Positions 23,348 through 31,658 of a stretch of 53,923 bases of DNA are shown here, one piece after another (position 1 is the first letter of the stretch; every line of letters starts with the position of its first letter). The notes under the pieces were generated by a model that saw only the letters and a list, made by a program, of their open reading frames with translations, had not been told where the DNA came from and made no database searches. The DNA is from a virus. Made by a program: the position numbers and the translations under genes. Location: positions 1 through 53,923 of the IMG/VR virus record IMGVR_UViG_3300048925_000643; one strand, written 5' to 3'.

Positions 23348-24196
23348 TCATCTGCCGCCCATGATTTCAGAAAGAGGCCTTGGGCCACCATACTCCGCAC
23401 CGCCACGAGGACCGCCGGCAGGCGTCTTCGCGAAGGCTGTAGGAAGATTGGGGGCTGGGGCCGGTTGGGGTGTTGGCGCTGTCTGCGGCTGCTGCTGGGA
23501 TGCAATTTCATCCATGATCTGCTGGCGGATCTTTGCCTTATAGGCTTCCAGATCACCACCGATCTCAGCGTTCATTGTCTGACGTTCATGCCATTTCACG
23601 AGATTGTCGAAAGGGTTGCCTCCGGCCATCAATTCACGGCCGAGTGCTGCCCCCTGCGGTGTGTTGAAAAGTGCTTCAGCGGCCTGCTTGGCGGCCTGCA
23701 CTTTCGCTGCACCGTGCGTGCTGATTGCCTGCGTCTCCTGCAGCGCTTCCCGCATTTCCTGCATCTGCTGCTGGACTGGCGTGAGTTGGTGCTGGAGATA
23801 ACCGTCCGGATCATCCCAAAGGGCCGGTGGTGGTTTCGGCGGTTCAGTGGGCGCTGGTGGTGCGGATAGGCGTGCGAGTTGGTCTCGCAGTTCCCGCATG
23901 TCCCGATCGTAGCGCTCCTCGAGTTCTTTGCGCTTACCGCGCTCAGCGTCGAGTGCTTGGATTGGAACTTGTCCGCTTGGCTGCTGGGTAGGCGCTGGCG
24001 CGGAGACCGGTACTTCCGGCACTGCTACAGCGGCATCCGTCTGCTTGGCGGCAAACCTGCCTTGCTCGTCTCGTGACGCTCCTGTGGGCTCTGCTGGCGC
24101 TGGTGTCGCGCTTTCCGTTGCAACAGAAGCGTTGGCTTCTTCGGACGCGGGTTCGCCCCGGCCCGACATGATGTCGTCCAGTGATTTTACAGTCAC
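23348..24196 (-). CDS. Capsid scaffolding protein, 282 aa
   Basis: Highly charged, Pro/Ala/Gln-rich and predicted mainly helical, with a coiled-coil centre (ALDAERGKRKELEERYDRDM, then QLTPVQQQMQEMREALQE). Composition and position between portal and coat genes fit a scaffold. I prefer the GTG at 24196, which has GAGGA 7 nt upstream; the open frame extends to 24271 without a comparable site. The C-terminal basic GGPRGGAEYGGPRPL may bind the coat protein. Confidence 0.75.
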   Translation of the reverse strand: MTVKSLDDIMSGRGEPASEEANASVATESATPAPAEPTGASRDEQGRFAAKQTDAAVAVPEVPVSAPAPTQQPSGQVPIQALDAERGKRKELEERYDRDMRELRDQLARLSAPPAPTEPPKPPPALWDDPDGYLQHQLTPVQQQMQEMREALQETQAISTHGAAKVQAAKQAAEALFNTPQGAALGRELMAGGNPFDNLVKWHERQTMNAEIGGDLEAYKAKIRQQIMDEIASQQQPQTAPTPQPAPAPNLPTAFAKTPAGGPRGGAEYGGPRPLSEIMGGR

Positions 24197-24305
24197 AGTG
24201 ATTTCCTCGTTCGTGGGGATTACGTTTGCCCGATCACCCGGCACCGGCATTGCCCTTATGGTCGGCACCACCTGTCAGGATGACGGCCTGACGCCCTATT
24301 GCCCG

Positions 24306-26264
24306 TTAGACCCCGGCACCGGGTTGTGCATGGAGAAGTGCGCCGACGCCCGATCGAAAGGGCGTCATTGCTGTCTCCATGCGTATCTTGTCAGTTTCCG
24401 CCACTGTCTTATCCGTGGCGGCTTCTGTGTTCTCGATATCAACCATGGCCTTGACCATGTCGATTTGGTTCGGCCCTTGCGGAGCGTTCGGCTGCCCATT
24501 GGCGCCGGCTTCGGATAGAGCCTTGAAGGCTTGCGCCTCCTTGAGTTTGGCGGATGCCTGCTTGTCGGCAACGGTCGCCTCTTGTGTAGCGAGTTCCGCC
24601 TGAGCACCAGCAACGGCAACGGGGTTCGGAGGCTGTTGCTCCCGTTCCGATATGCCTTTGAGGAGGTTGGCCTTGTAGCGAAGGTTTGGAGCCGCAGCGA
24701 TGATATCCTTGAACGGGATTTCGTTGTTCCGGTCCATTTGCTTGAGGTCGATCAGCAAAGCAAACTGCTCATCCATCATCGCGCCTACGGCTGGGGCTTC
24801 ATCAAGGATGATATCTACATCCAGATCAGAAACGTTCGCATCCATGACGGAGGCATTTCCAACACCGGTCAAGTCATACTGCTGCGCAGGATTGAGCCCG
24901 ACCCACTTCATGTTGTTCTGGTCGTCGGTGACACGTATCCAGCGCTCCCCTGTCCAGAACTGCCGAATGCGGTTCCAGATCATGCGGTAAACGTCCATGT
25001 CCATTTGGCGCAAGGTATCGGTCAGCAACCCCATCTGGGTTTGCCCACCCTGCTGCTGCGCAAGGATCGCGCGCCCCGACTGAGCGCCCGCCTGTTTGCC
25101 CATCATGGCCGCGTTTGGGCCCATCACCTCGAAAATACTGAGCGCCTGGGACAAATGTTCCATGTGGCCAGCGGCTTGGTCATTTGTCGGAATGATGCCG
25201 AAGTCCTTACCGAACTGTGCTTCTCCCTCGAGCGTGACGTGACCATCAGCCCGTTGCAACTGGGCCTTGTTCTCCTTGGTGTTGGCTTCAAAGGTGTGGT
25301 TGCCATACGTCTGACGACTGGTGACGAGGTGCAGAGCCTTGGAGCGGCGTTTATTGATTTCATCCTGCGGGTCGATCAGATCGCGGACAGCGCCGTATCT
25401 GTTGTTGTCGCGGTCAACATACGATGATCGCCAAGCATATGGGTGTTCTCTTCTCCCGTCCTCATCCAGCCAAGGTGAAGGCCCGTTGCGAAGAATACCA
25501 CCCTTGGTGAACTCCGCGAAGCTCCATTGACCATCGGTGTCGATGAAATAAATCTGAACAACACGAATGCGCTTGCGCTTTGAACTATCAATCCAAGCCA
25601 GTCGCGGTCTGTCGTCGTAGGTGTCGCCAACACTTGCGAGAGACACAGTCTCATCAAAGACTGCCGACGCACCTTCACCATACCGTCGCACAGCCTCGCT
25701 TCGGTCCATCCAGATCACCAGCCCGAGATAACTGGCATCGGAAAAGTCGTCCTCCGAGCTGTGTGGGTCCCAGAACATGCGGTCCCAAGCGCAACGAACC
25801 AGACGAACGTCGTAATCTGCCGGCGTCATGGTCGTTGTGGCCATCATAGCGTTGCGGTCAAAGCGCTGCTCGACGGTCACCTCGATGCCGCCCCATCCGA
25901 TCTTGAGCATATCTCCCCATACACGGGACTTGCTGTCGTCGTATCGCTGGTCCTGTGTCACATAGCGCAGCGCGTCGGTTACGGCCTCGCTATCCTTCTC
26001 GTGCATCGGCGTACGAGGTAGAGCGCGGGGGACTGTCCGCTGCTGGCGTTCAAGCCCTTGCAGGTAGTCAATCTTGTTTCGGATTAGGTTGAACGCTATG
26101 ACCGGCTGTCCGCGCTTCTTCAAGGCGGCAACTTCTTTGGTGGTCCATTGCTTGCCGTTGTAGTAATCCAGATCCCGTTCTGCGCGAGTACGTGACTTAT
26201 CCGATGCGGATTCGGCATCGCAGAACATATCCACGAGCCATGAGTGGAACGCTACATCGTCCAT
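24306..26264 (-). CDS. Portal protein, P22-like, 652 aa
   Basis: The N-terminal half has the P22-type portal pattern (RDLDYYNGKQWTTKEVAALK, GQPVIAFNLIRNKIDYLQGL, then DRMFWDPHSSEDDFSDA) and QDEINKRRSKALHL in the clip/stem region. The C-terminal 120 residues are helical and Gln/Ala-rich, like the barrel tail of P22 portals. Length is as expected. The ATG at 26264 overlaps the large-terminase stop (TAATG). Confidence 0.9.
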   Translation of the reverse strand: MDDVAFHSWLVDMFCDAESASDKSRTRAERDLDYYNGKQWTTKEVAALKKRGQPVIAFNLIRNKIDYLQGLERQQRTVPRALPRTPMHEKDSEAVTDALRYVTQDQRYDDSKSRVWGDMLKIGWGGIEVTVEQRFDRNAMMATTTMTPADYDVRLVRCAWDRMFWDPHSSEDDFSDASYLGLVIWMDRSEAVRRYGEGASAVFDETVSLASVGDTYDDRPRLAWIDSSKRKRIRVVQIYFIDTDGQWSFAEFTKGGILRNGPSPWLDEDGRREHPYAWRSSYVDRDNNRYGAVRDLIDPQDEINKRRSKALHLVTSRQTYGNHTFEANTKENKAQLQRADGHVTLEGEAQFGKDFGIIPTNDQAAGHMEHLSQALSIFEVMGPNAAMMGKQAGAQSGRAILAQQQGGQTQMGLLTDTLRQMDMDVYRMIWNRIRQFWTGERWIRVTDDQNNMKWVGLNPAQQYDLTGVGNASVMDANVSDLDVDIILDEAPAVGAMMDEQFALLIDLKQMDRNNEIPFKDIIAAAPNLRYKANLLKGISEREQQPPNPVAVAGAQAELATQEATVADKQASAKLKEAQAFKALSEAGANGQPNAPQGPNQIDMVKAMVDIENTEAATDKTVAETDKIRMETAMTPFRSGVGALLHAQPGAGV

Positions 26265-27868
26265 TATGCAACCTTCCAATCCGTCGCTTCGTCATCATCA
26301 GGTTCTTCGAACCAGTCACGCGGCTTCGTCTTGCCTTCGTCTGGGTCTTTGAGCGGCTTCGTGTACATCGTGTCGAGCAATTGCCCGATGAGACCAATCA
26401 TATCCACCTGATCGTCATTCTTGCCGGCTGGGAACGTCAGCAGTTCGGATACGAATTGTTCGTACCAAGGCGCGTCTGTCGGCACATAGATACCGTCCAA
26501 AGCCATACGTCCGCGGATAGATTGTGCGCGGATCGCCTTGTCACCTCTAGTAGGAAAAACCTCTGTCGCAACGTAGGCTCTACGCTCTCTCATACGCTTA
26601 TCTCGGAACGGGCCAACACCAGACTTGATCTGCCCGGTTTCTTCCGCCCACCCTATCGGCCTCCATTCAAGCACCATGTCGCAGAATGCTTCTATCCACT
26701 GATCGGATGAGGTTTGCTTGCGCCATAGATCGAGCAGCCACATGCGGCCGAGCGGATCAAGCCCAACCACGCCGTGCACGGTGTAGTCGCCGCCGTTTGC
26801 TGTAACCGCGTAGTCAGAACCGCCATAGATCGTCAGCGTCTCTTTCTTCGGCAAATCCTTCAATTGGCACGGCTTAAGCCATTCCGCCTTGAACAAACCG
26901 CCTTCACGAGGCGCGGGCCGCTGTTGGAACTGGCCAGCAACAGCGTATGCGAGCATGATTTTTTTATCTCGCTCCACCACCTCGCGCGGGAAGCGATCGG
27001 GGAAGAGCAGTTCGCCTTCATGTTTGCGCGGGTCGGTAAACCCGATCGAGGTATAACAGCGCCGTTCCGGTTCGAACTCCATAGGGAGCATGAGGTGGTC
27101 GTAGCCGAAATCATTAGCGAGGATTAGGCCAGACACATCGTTCTCATGCAGGCGCTGCATCACCACAATAATGGCCGAACCATCCGGGTTATTCAGGCGC
27201 GTTGGCACCGATTCACGAAAGGTATCGTTGACCGCCTCTCGCTGCGTGTCCGAATTTGCGTTGTCGACTGACAGCGGGTCATCAATCAGTACCCTGTCAC
27301 CGCGCGAACCAGTCAAGCCGGTGAAAGCCATCGCCTCACGAAAGCCTGTTGCCGTATTCTCAAACTTTAGCTTGGCGTTCTGGTCAGCCATAAGCTGAAC
27401 ATGTTCGCCCCATCGGTCCTGATACCATTCCGACGCTACGAGGCGCCTCATTTTGAGGTTGTCTCGGATGGCCAACGGGTGGCTGTGCGACGTACCGAGA
27501 TAACGAAGGTGCGGGAAACCCTTCGGCCCCCATTCCCAGGCGGGCCACATGACCCCAACCGACAAGGATTTCATTGTGCCTGGCGGGATGTTGATCAGCA
27601 GCCGCGTAATGTGCCCTGCCGTAACCGCCTCCAGATGGTCACTGATAGCATCGAGATGCCAACCGTGCTTGTAAGGCTGCCCAGGCTCCAGAACGTGCCA
27701 CGCCGCCTTGGTGAAAGACGATAGAGACGCACCTGTCTGTTCAAGTTCACGGTCGAGATTACGTCTCGCTTCCCTCTTCTGCCTCTCCGACCTCACCACC
27801 TCCAGCATCTGTAAGGGCGGTAGCGGCAAGTCCAATGAGCGCTGATTCAAGTGCGGCCAACTGTTCAT
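26264..27868 (-). CDS. Large terminase subunit, 534 aa
   Basis: The ATPase domain shows the Walker A-like IPPGTMKS (about 94-101), Walker B VLIDDP (about 193-198) and a coupling MQRLHEND. The nuclease domain has YGGSDYA (Asp about 352) and KNDDQVDMIG near the end. It translocates and cuts DNA during packaging. Start choice is uncertain: 27868 (ATG), 27871 (GTG) and 27808 (ATG) are possible, none with a strong ribosome-binding site; either upper choice overlaps the small-subunit gene by about 110 bp. Confidence 0.92.
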   Translation of the reverse strand: MNSWPHLNQRSLDLPLPPLQMLEVVRSERQKREARRNLDRELEQTGASLSSFTKAAWHVLEPGQPYKHGWHLDAISDHLEAVTAGHITRLLINIPPGTMKSLSVGVMWPAWEWGPKGFPHLRYLGTSHSHPLAIRDNLKMRRLVASEWYQDRWGEHVQLMADQNAKLKFENTATGFREAMAFTGLTGSRGDRVLIDDPLSVDNANSDTQREAVNDTFRESVPTRLNNPDGSAIIVVMQRLHENDVSGLILANDFGYDHLMLPMEFEPERRCYTSIGFTDPRKHEGELLFPDRFPREVVERDKKIMLAYAVAGQFQQRPAPREGGLFKAEWLKPCQLKDLPKKETLTIYGGSDYAVTANGGDYTVHGVVGLDPLGRMWLLDLWRKQTSSDQWIEAFCDMVLEWRPIGWAEETGQIKSGVGPFRDKRMRERRAYVATEVFPTRGDKAIRAQSIRGRMALDGIYVPTDAPWYEQFVSELLTFPAGKNDDQVDMIGLIGQLLDTMYTKPLKDPDEGKTKPRDWFEEPDDDEATDWKVA

Positions 27869-28265
27869 CACTCATCCCAGACACGTTAACTCTGACTGCA
27901 CCGCCATTCGGGCCGCTGACCTCGTGGGTTTTGCGATCCCCGAACCGCTTGGGCGCAATCTTGCTCATCAGCCATTTACGGGTGTCGACACGAAGCCTTG
28001 CGCGGTTCACGTCGGCGTCGTCATCGTCTGCAATTTCAAGCAAATCCTCCGCCAGAGCATCCATCTGGGCCTCTCTTGCGCGTGTGTATTGCGCAGAAAA
28101 ACCGTTGCGATCCTCTGTTGCCCAAAGCCTCACTGTGCTTTCGGCAGGCATGTCGTCCGCTTCACAAATCTTGCGAAGGCTCGTTCCTGCCGCGATCTGA
28201 TTGAGTATCAGGGCAGCGAGCTCCGGCGTGTATGCCGTTGGGCGCCCTCTCTCGCCTTCTGCCAT
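27759..28265 (-). CDS. Small terminase subunit, 168 aa
   Basis: An N-terminal DNA-binding region with a helix-turn-helix (RPTAYTPELAALILNQIAAG, then SLRKICEADDMPAESTVRLW) is followed by a helical oligomerisation region (EAQMDALAEDLLEIADDDDA) and RLRVDTRKWLMSKIAPKRFG, a common terS segment. It recognises the packaging site on concatemeric DNA. It starts the virion operon. The 166 bp upstream contain a hairpin (GTGGGT/ACCCAC near 28350) but no clear promoter. Confidence 0.88.
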   Translation of the reverse strand: MAEGERGRPTAYTPELAALILNQIAAGTSLRKICEADDMPAESTVRLWATEDRNGFSAQYTRAREAQMDALAEDLLEIADDDDADVNRARLRVDTRKWLMSKIAPKRFGDRKTHEVSGPNGGAVRVNVSGMSDEQLAALESALIGLAATALTDAGGGEVGEAEEGSET

Positions 28266-28431
28266 TCTTGTGTCCCGTTATGTTGACCCGGTTTGCCTTG
28301 CTTGACGTCTCTATATGTCTAAGGCTTGCAGGCCTCAGCCGAGCGGAAGACGTGGGTTCTTCACCCACGAGCAAGGCCTGTTCCTCGTACCGGTTGACGA
28401 AGCTTGGAATCTCCGCTCGTCCATGAAGAGG

Positions 28432-28791
28432 TTAAAGCCCGAGACCGAGAACCTTCGACAGACGCGAAAGCTCATCGTTGGCGCGGCGCAGTTCGGTCAG
28501 GGCGTCTTCGGCATTGTCGGCCAGAGACGTGAGAATGCCGCCACCCGTAATTCTGCCTTCACCTTTTGGATCGCTTTCGGGGCGAACACCAATGAGGCTG
28601 TCAACCATCGAGCCGGCACGGCTGGAAACCTCCCGCGCTTCATTGAGCACCTGACGAATTCGGTCGATCGGCGTCATCGTCTTCGGCGGGACGGCAGTGT
28701 CGTAGACTTCGTTTTGCTTAGCCAGGCGATCACTGTAATCCACAGCGCCGTAGCCAGCCTGAAGTGACGATGTTTCACGGGTCATTGCCAT
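28432..28791 (-). CDS. Hypothetical phage protein, 119 aa
   Basis: A charged helical protein with a C-terminal coiled-coil-like end (DNAEDALTELRRANDELSRL) and a glycine patch (GRITGGGILTSL). It lies between the 263-aa zinc-type protein (3-bp gap) and terS, so it may be the last early or first late gene. It has the size and helical nature of small head-assembly or packaging factors, but no family was recognised. Confidence 0.65.
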   Translation of the reverse strand: MAMTRETSSLQAGYGAVDYSDRLAKQNEVYDTAVPPKTMTPIDRIRQVLNEAREVSSRAGSMVDSLIGVRPESDPKGEGRITGGGILTSLADNAEDALTELRRANDELSRLSKVLGLGL

Positions 28792-28794
28792 GGT

Positions 28795-29586
28795 TCAGTT
28801 CTCCTGATGGACATCGGCCGTAGCCGGTTTGCATTCGTAACGCGCCGTGGCCATTCGCGGCCCGCTGGTATCGCAGCGGTCGTGCCAGACCTCTTTTCCG
28901 CCCCACGAACCCATCGGGCTTTCATTCCAGCCAAACCGGCCACCGCATTCACGGCAGCGAGTGAAGAGCCAGCGGTTCAGCTTCTGAAGCGGGTGGATTT
29001 GGAATTGCCAGTGGTGCACATGCCACCGGGGGTGCCGATACCATGAACGATGGAAACTCTGGTATGCCCGATAGATCAGCAGAAAGAACTGCTCGAAGCT
29101 TTCGGCGTCATGAACCTGGCTGTGCGTCAGCTTCAGATTGTCGACCGGGTTGCTGGCCAGATTGAAAATACGCTCGATCTCAGCGGACGAGAGAGCGTTG
29201 CGACGATCGAGGAACTTCCATCCCTTGGCCTTCGTCTTCTCGTGCTTGATGTAGCGCCAGATCCAATAAACTGCTTCGTGGCAGGTGCTGTCGTAGCAGA
29301 TGTATGCGTAGCTCTTCTTTTCCGCTTCCGCGACCTGCCTCGCAAAGATGGTCCCGTATTCGAACTTGGCCCAGCCCTTCACCTGATCACGCTCTTCCAG
29401 CGTCATGGGAGGCCGTGACCAGCCGCAACTGTCGTCATCACGGCATCCGCACTTCCCTTTGAAGTTCAGCGGGTCTTCGTGCCAGATCGTAATGAAGGTG
29501 TTGCGATATCCCTTTGGCCAATGCTCAGAGCGGCGACTGCGCCAAGGGTACTTGATATCGAACGCTACAGTTGATGGATCGTGCAT
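28795..29586 (-). CDS. Hypothetical protein with two cysteine clusters, 263 aa
   Basis: The ATG at 29586 has AGGA upstream; a frame extension to 29652 crosses a GC-rich hairpin and is unlikely. An N-terminal GKCGCRDDDSCGW and a C-terminal CRECGGRFGW with WHDRC suggest two metal sites. The middle is helical and Tyr/Trp/His-rich (HRSWYRHPRWHVHHWQFQIH). Proteins like this occur near terminase genes of rhizobial phages; the function is unknown. A terminator at 29679-29703 lies directly upstream, so it should have its own promoter. Confidence 0.7.
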   Translation of the reverse strand: MHDPSTVAFDIKYPWRSRRSEHWPKGYRNTFITIWHEDPLNFKGKCGCRDDDSCGWSRPPMTLEERDQVKGWAKFEYGTIFARQVAEAEKKSYAYICYDSTCHEAVYWIWRYIKHEKTKAKGWKFLDRRNALSSAEIERIFNLASNPVDNLKLTHSQVHDAESFEQFFLLIYRAYQSFHRSWYRHPRWHVHHWQFQIHPLQKLNRWLFTRCRECGGRFGWNESPMGSWGGKEVWHDRCDTSGPRMATARYECKPATADVHQEN

Positions 29587-29678
29587 TGCCTTGTCCTTTG
29601 TCGGAAGGATGGACGAGCGGGGCCGACACCCCGCCCGCCCGTTGCGCAACATCTCAGCCTGTCGGGGCTGTAGAAATG

Positions 29679-29703
29679 AAAAACCCCGCCATTGCTGACG
29701 GGG
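29679..29703 (-). terminator. Rho-independent terminator closing the early leftward operon
   Basis: Minus-strand CCCCGTCA-gcaa-TGGCGGGG, an 8-bp stem (one T-G) with a GNRA-type loop followed by five T, just after the stop of the 50-aa gene at 29710. It separates the early operon from the packaging genes. Confidence 0.85.
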
Positions 29704-29709
29704 CGCAAA

Positions 29710-29862
29710 TCACCGGTTGGTGAAATATTCGAACTGGGCGGTTATCCACGCCCTGAGCTTTTCGGATAGCGTCGGCTTCCACGTAATACCACCACAGTCA
29801 CACCATGCGGGGTGCTTGGCGGGAGCGTTGTGAAGCGCGCAGTCGGAATAATGGTTGTCCAT
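29710..29862 (-). CDS. Small Cys/His protein, 50 aa
   Basis: I chose the ATG at 29862, preceded by GGGAGAGGA; the frame runs open to 29895. The first 25 residues contain HYSDCALHNAPAKHPAWCDC, a three-Cys, three-His cluster typical of tiny phage zinc proteins. The C-terminal half is an amphipathic helix. It is the last gene of the early operon, directly before the terminator. Confidence 0.65.
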   Translation of the reverse strand: MDNHYSDCALHNAPAKHPAWCDCGGITWKPTLSEKLRAWITAQFEYFTNR

Positions 29863-29901
29863 CTTCCTCTCCCTCTCTTGCTCGGTGGTGGTCATGGGGT
29901 G

Positions 29902-30162
29902 TCAGTAGCCGGGAAAGCCCATCTTCCGAAGAGCGTCCTCACCCGTCCCGTTGTAGTGGACAGTAGCGCCGTCACCACCAAGCGCCTCTGAAGCAACGCG
30001 GCTAGGGTCACTGCAACCTGCACGGATCGCCATAAGCGCTACGCCATAGCCGTCCGCGACTTTAGAAAACCCGCCATCTCTAATGGCGTTGGCAGCGACT
30101 TCTACATCGTGCCAAGAACGGCGGCTGATAGCTGCATGAAGCTGCTGGATAAGGTCGGTCAT
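29902..30162 (-). CDS. Hypothetical protein, 86 aa
   Basis: The ATG at 30162 has GGAGAG upstream. The product is helical at the N-terminus (TDLIQQLHAAISRRSWHDVE) and ends with a glycine-rich segment (GDGATVHYNGTGEDALRKMG). No family was recognised. It is separated by 28 bp from the 92-aa gene and by 39 bp from the 50-aa gene, in the same operon. Confidence 0.6.
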   Translation of the reverse strand: MTDLIQQLHAAISRRSWHDVEVAANAIRDGGFSKVADGYGVALMAIRAGCSDPSRVASEALGGDGATVHYNGTGEDALRKMGFPGY

Positions 30163-30190
30163 CGCTCTCTCCATGTGGGCGGGTGAAAGG

Positions 30191-30469
30191 TCATGCGGGG
30201 TCGTATGTTTCTGCGAAGATTTCGGGCTTGCATGGGTAGAACTCCCCTGCCACACCCTTGATGATCCAGTCTCCGGGGTCAGCGACGTGCTTCACTTCGC
30301 CGTTTGGGCCATCTTCGAGCGTGATGATATGGAGATACGGTCCGTCGTATCGGCCCTCGCCTCCGTTCTCAAGCAACCACTTTTCGAAGGATAGAATTTC
30401 GTCCGATGTCCCGAGGCCCGGGTATTTCATGGCCTCAATTACGACAGGCCGCTTGCGATACGCTGGCAT
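30191..30469 (-). CDS. Conserved-type phage protein with PGDWIIKG motif, 92 aa
   Basis: The sequence YRKRPVVIEAMKY at the start, DGPYLHIITLEDG and PGDWIIKGVAGEFYPCKPEI with FAETY at the end form a pattern I know from many phage genomes, always unassigned. It is a compact beta-rich domain. The start follows GAGATGAGAG. A weak terminator-like hairpin (30483-30515) lies just upstream, so expression may be partly uncoupled from the genes before it. Confidence 0.75.
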   Translation of the reverse strand: MPAYRKRPVVIEAMKYPGLGTSDEILSFEKWLLENGGEGRYDGPYLHIITLEDGPNGEVKHVADPGDWIIKGVAGEFYPCKPEIFAETYDPA

Positions 30470-30482
30470 CTCTCATCTCCAT

Positions 30483-30515
30483 AAACGAAAGCCCCACCTT
30501 GTTACGGGCGGGGCT
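30483..30515 (-). terminator. Weak terminator or attenuator hairpin
   Basis: Minus-strand AGCCCCGCC-cgtaacaa-GGTGGGGCT (9-bp stem with one G-T) followed by TTCGTTT. The interrupted T-tract makes full termination doubtful, so it may attenuate transcription into the last three early genes. Confidence 0.5.
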
Positions 30516-30810
30516 GGTGAAAAGTACGGGCGCACCATAATCGGCCCCGAAGGGTGGCAGCCTACCTGGGCTTTCGTCTGCCGTTTAACCGACTAGCGGG
30601 ACTGTCTTTACCTCAAGATTACATCCCGCTCGGATGAGGACCGCCGCCCGGTTCCGTTGCCCTGTTGGGCGAAACTGTGCGGAAGTGTTTTGCTTCGTTA
30701 TTTCCGCATCCCGAAGGTTCGCGGGAGCGACCCGCTAGCCTGTTATCGCATGCCGAGCGCCAAACACTCGGATTACTCTACACCCTTGCGGGGAGGACGG
30801 CCTTGGCTGA
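30516..30810 (-). other. 295-bp gap without a gene, several hairpins
   Basis: No credible open frame was found on either strand. The minus strand contains inverted repeats: GCGGG-tcgct-CCCGC near 30730, and GCGGAA ... TTCCGC around 30678-30707 (17-nt loop). With the GC-rich terminator-like hairpin at its end, this could be a structured leader or a small non-coding RNA within the early operon. It might equally be the remnant of a deleted gene. Confidence 0.35.
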
Positions 30811-31008
30811 TTACCGCGTCGTCATGCGAACTGATTGAGAAGGCGTCTCCGCCTCCCAGGCCTCTGTTTCCGCCTCACCGTGCCCACAAACCCAATCGGC
30901 CCATTTGTCCCAATCGTCCTCGGGCGCGTAAGGGCAATCACTGATTTGCGACTGACGGTTCATGAGAAAGGCATCTCTGCCTTCATCCCATTCAGCAGTA
31001 TTAGCCAT
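30811..31008 (-). CDS. Rmf/CrpP-like small protein, 65 aa
   Basis: Residues 8-45 follow the ribosome-modulation-factor/CrpP pattern: an EGRDA helix start (9-13), a central DCPY (24-27) and WADWVCGH (36-43) in place of the usual WLxGW. Rmf dimerises ribosomes in stationary phase; phage and plasmid relatives such as CrpP have disputed other roles. The start at 31008 overlaps the upstream stop (TGATG) and has GGAGG 7 nt before it. The resemblance is to a short pattern, so the call is tentative. Confidence 0.6.
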   Translation of the reverse strand: MANTAEWDEGRDAFLMNRQSQISDCPYAPEDDWDKWADWVCGHGEAETEAWEAETPSQSVRMTTR

Positions 31009-31658
31009 CAAGCCGCCTCCAACTTGGCGCGTCGTCGTGCTTCCCGCTCGCGCCGTTGGTTGCTCTCCATCAGCCTTTGATTGAGAGCGGCCAACTCCGG
31101 ACTGCTCAAGTCCAGTATCGGCCTTGCATCCAGTGTCATCCCTACCGCGATACCGTTCTGCCTGATCGTGCCGCAGTTGTTCGACGTTACATCGGATTGA
31201 TCGCTTTCTCCCTCATTTTCGGACAAGGAGCAATCCTCATTGTTCAACCGAACGAGGGTAATCTGGTTGAGATTGTTCGCAATTATCGAACAAAGCTTGA
31301 CAATTTCGCGTCTCAACATTCGGTCCGACATGTCATTTTCTGCCGCGAAGGCCGCGATTTTCATGCCTTTTCTGACTTTCACCCACGACCAGGCATAAAT
31401 CAACTTCCTTTGAGGCTCCGATAGGTAGCTGTTCACCCACGCCCACACCTGCTCCATTCGCGCCAGATTGGCCGCCGATGCGGTTTCCTTGCTGTGCGCT
31501 GTATCGGAGCCGTAAGCCTCTTCGTGCCTCCTGACGGCCTCTGGCATGGCGCTGCCGTACTCTTTCGGGCCTTTGTGCTTCGGCATCAGTCGAAGCGTGT
31601 CAGCCATCTCCAGCACGCGAGCCTCGACTGCCTTCCATGTCCATGCCTGGTACTTCAT
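31008..31658 (-). CDS. DUF6362-type helix-turn-helix protein, 216 aa
   Basis: The first 130 residues resemble the DUF6362 family found in alphaproteobacterial phages: MKYQAWTWKAVEARVLEMAD, AWVNSYLSEPQRKLIYAWSW, then AAFAAENDMSDRMLRREIVK, which is a helix-turn-helix. The C-terminus is polar and ends in a basic helix (RREREARRRAKLEAA). It is probably a DNA-binding regulator. It overlaps both neighbours (TGATG at 31008, ATGA at 31655). Confidence 0.75.
   Translation of the reverse strand: MKYQAWTWKAVEARVLEMADTLRLMPKHKGPKEYGSAMPEAVRRHEEAYGSDTAHSKETASAANLARMEQVWAWVNSYLSEPQRKLIYAWSWVKVRKGMKIAAFAAENDMSDRMLRREIVKLCSIIANNLNQITLVRLNNEDCSLSENEGESDQSDVTSNNCGTIRQNGIAVGMTLDARPILDLSSPELAALNQRLMESNQRREREARRRAKLEAA

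Noticed and set aside
24531-25427. 298-codon plus-strand frame inside the portal gene
   Set aside because: Antisense shadow of a well-supported portal protein.
28315-28767. Plus-strand open frame of 150 codons opposite the 119-aa gene
   Set aside because: It mirrors the minus-strand gene 28432-28791 and extends through the gene-free leader of terS; its sequence has the Arg/Gly/Ala bias of antisense frames and no ribosome-binding site.
29587-29652. N-terminal extension of the 263-aa protein
   Set aside because: The added residues are Arg/Gly/Cys-rich and derive from a GC-rich stretch just after the terminator; the ATG at 29586 has AGGA at proper distance.
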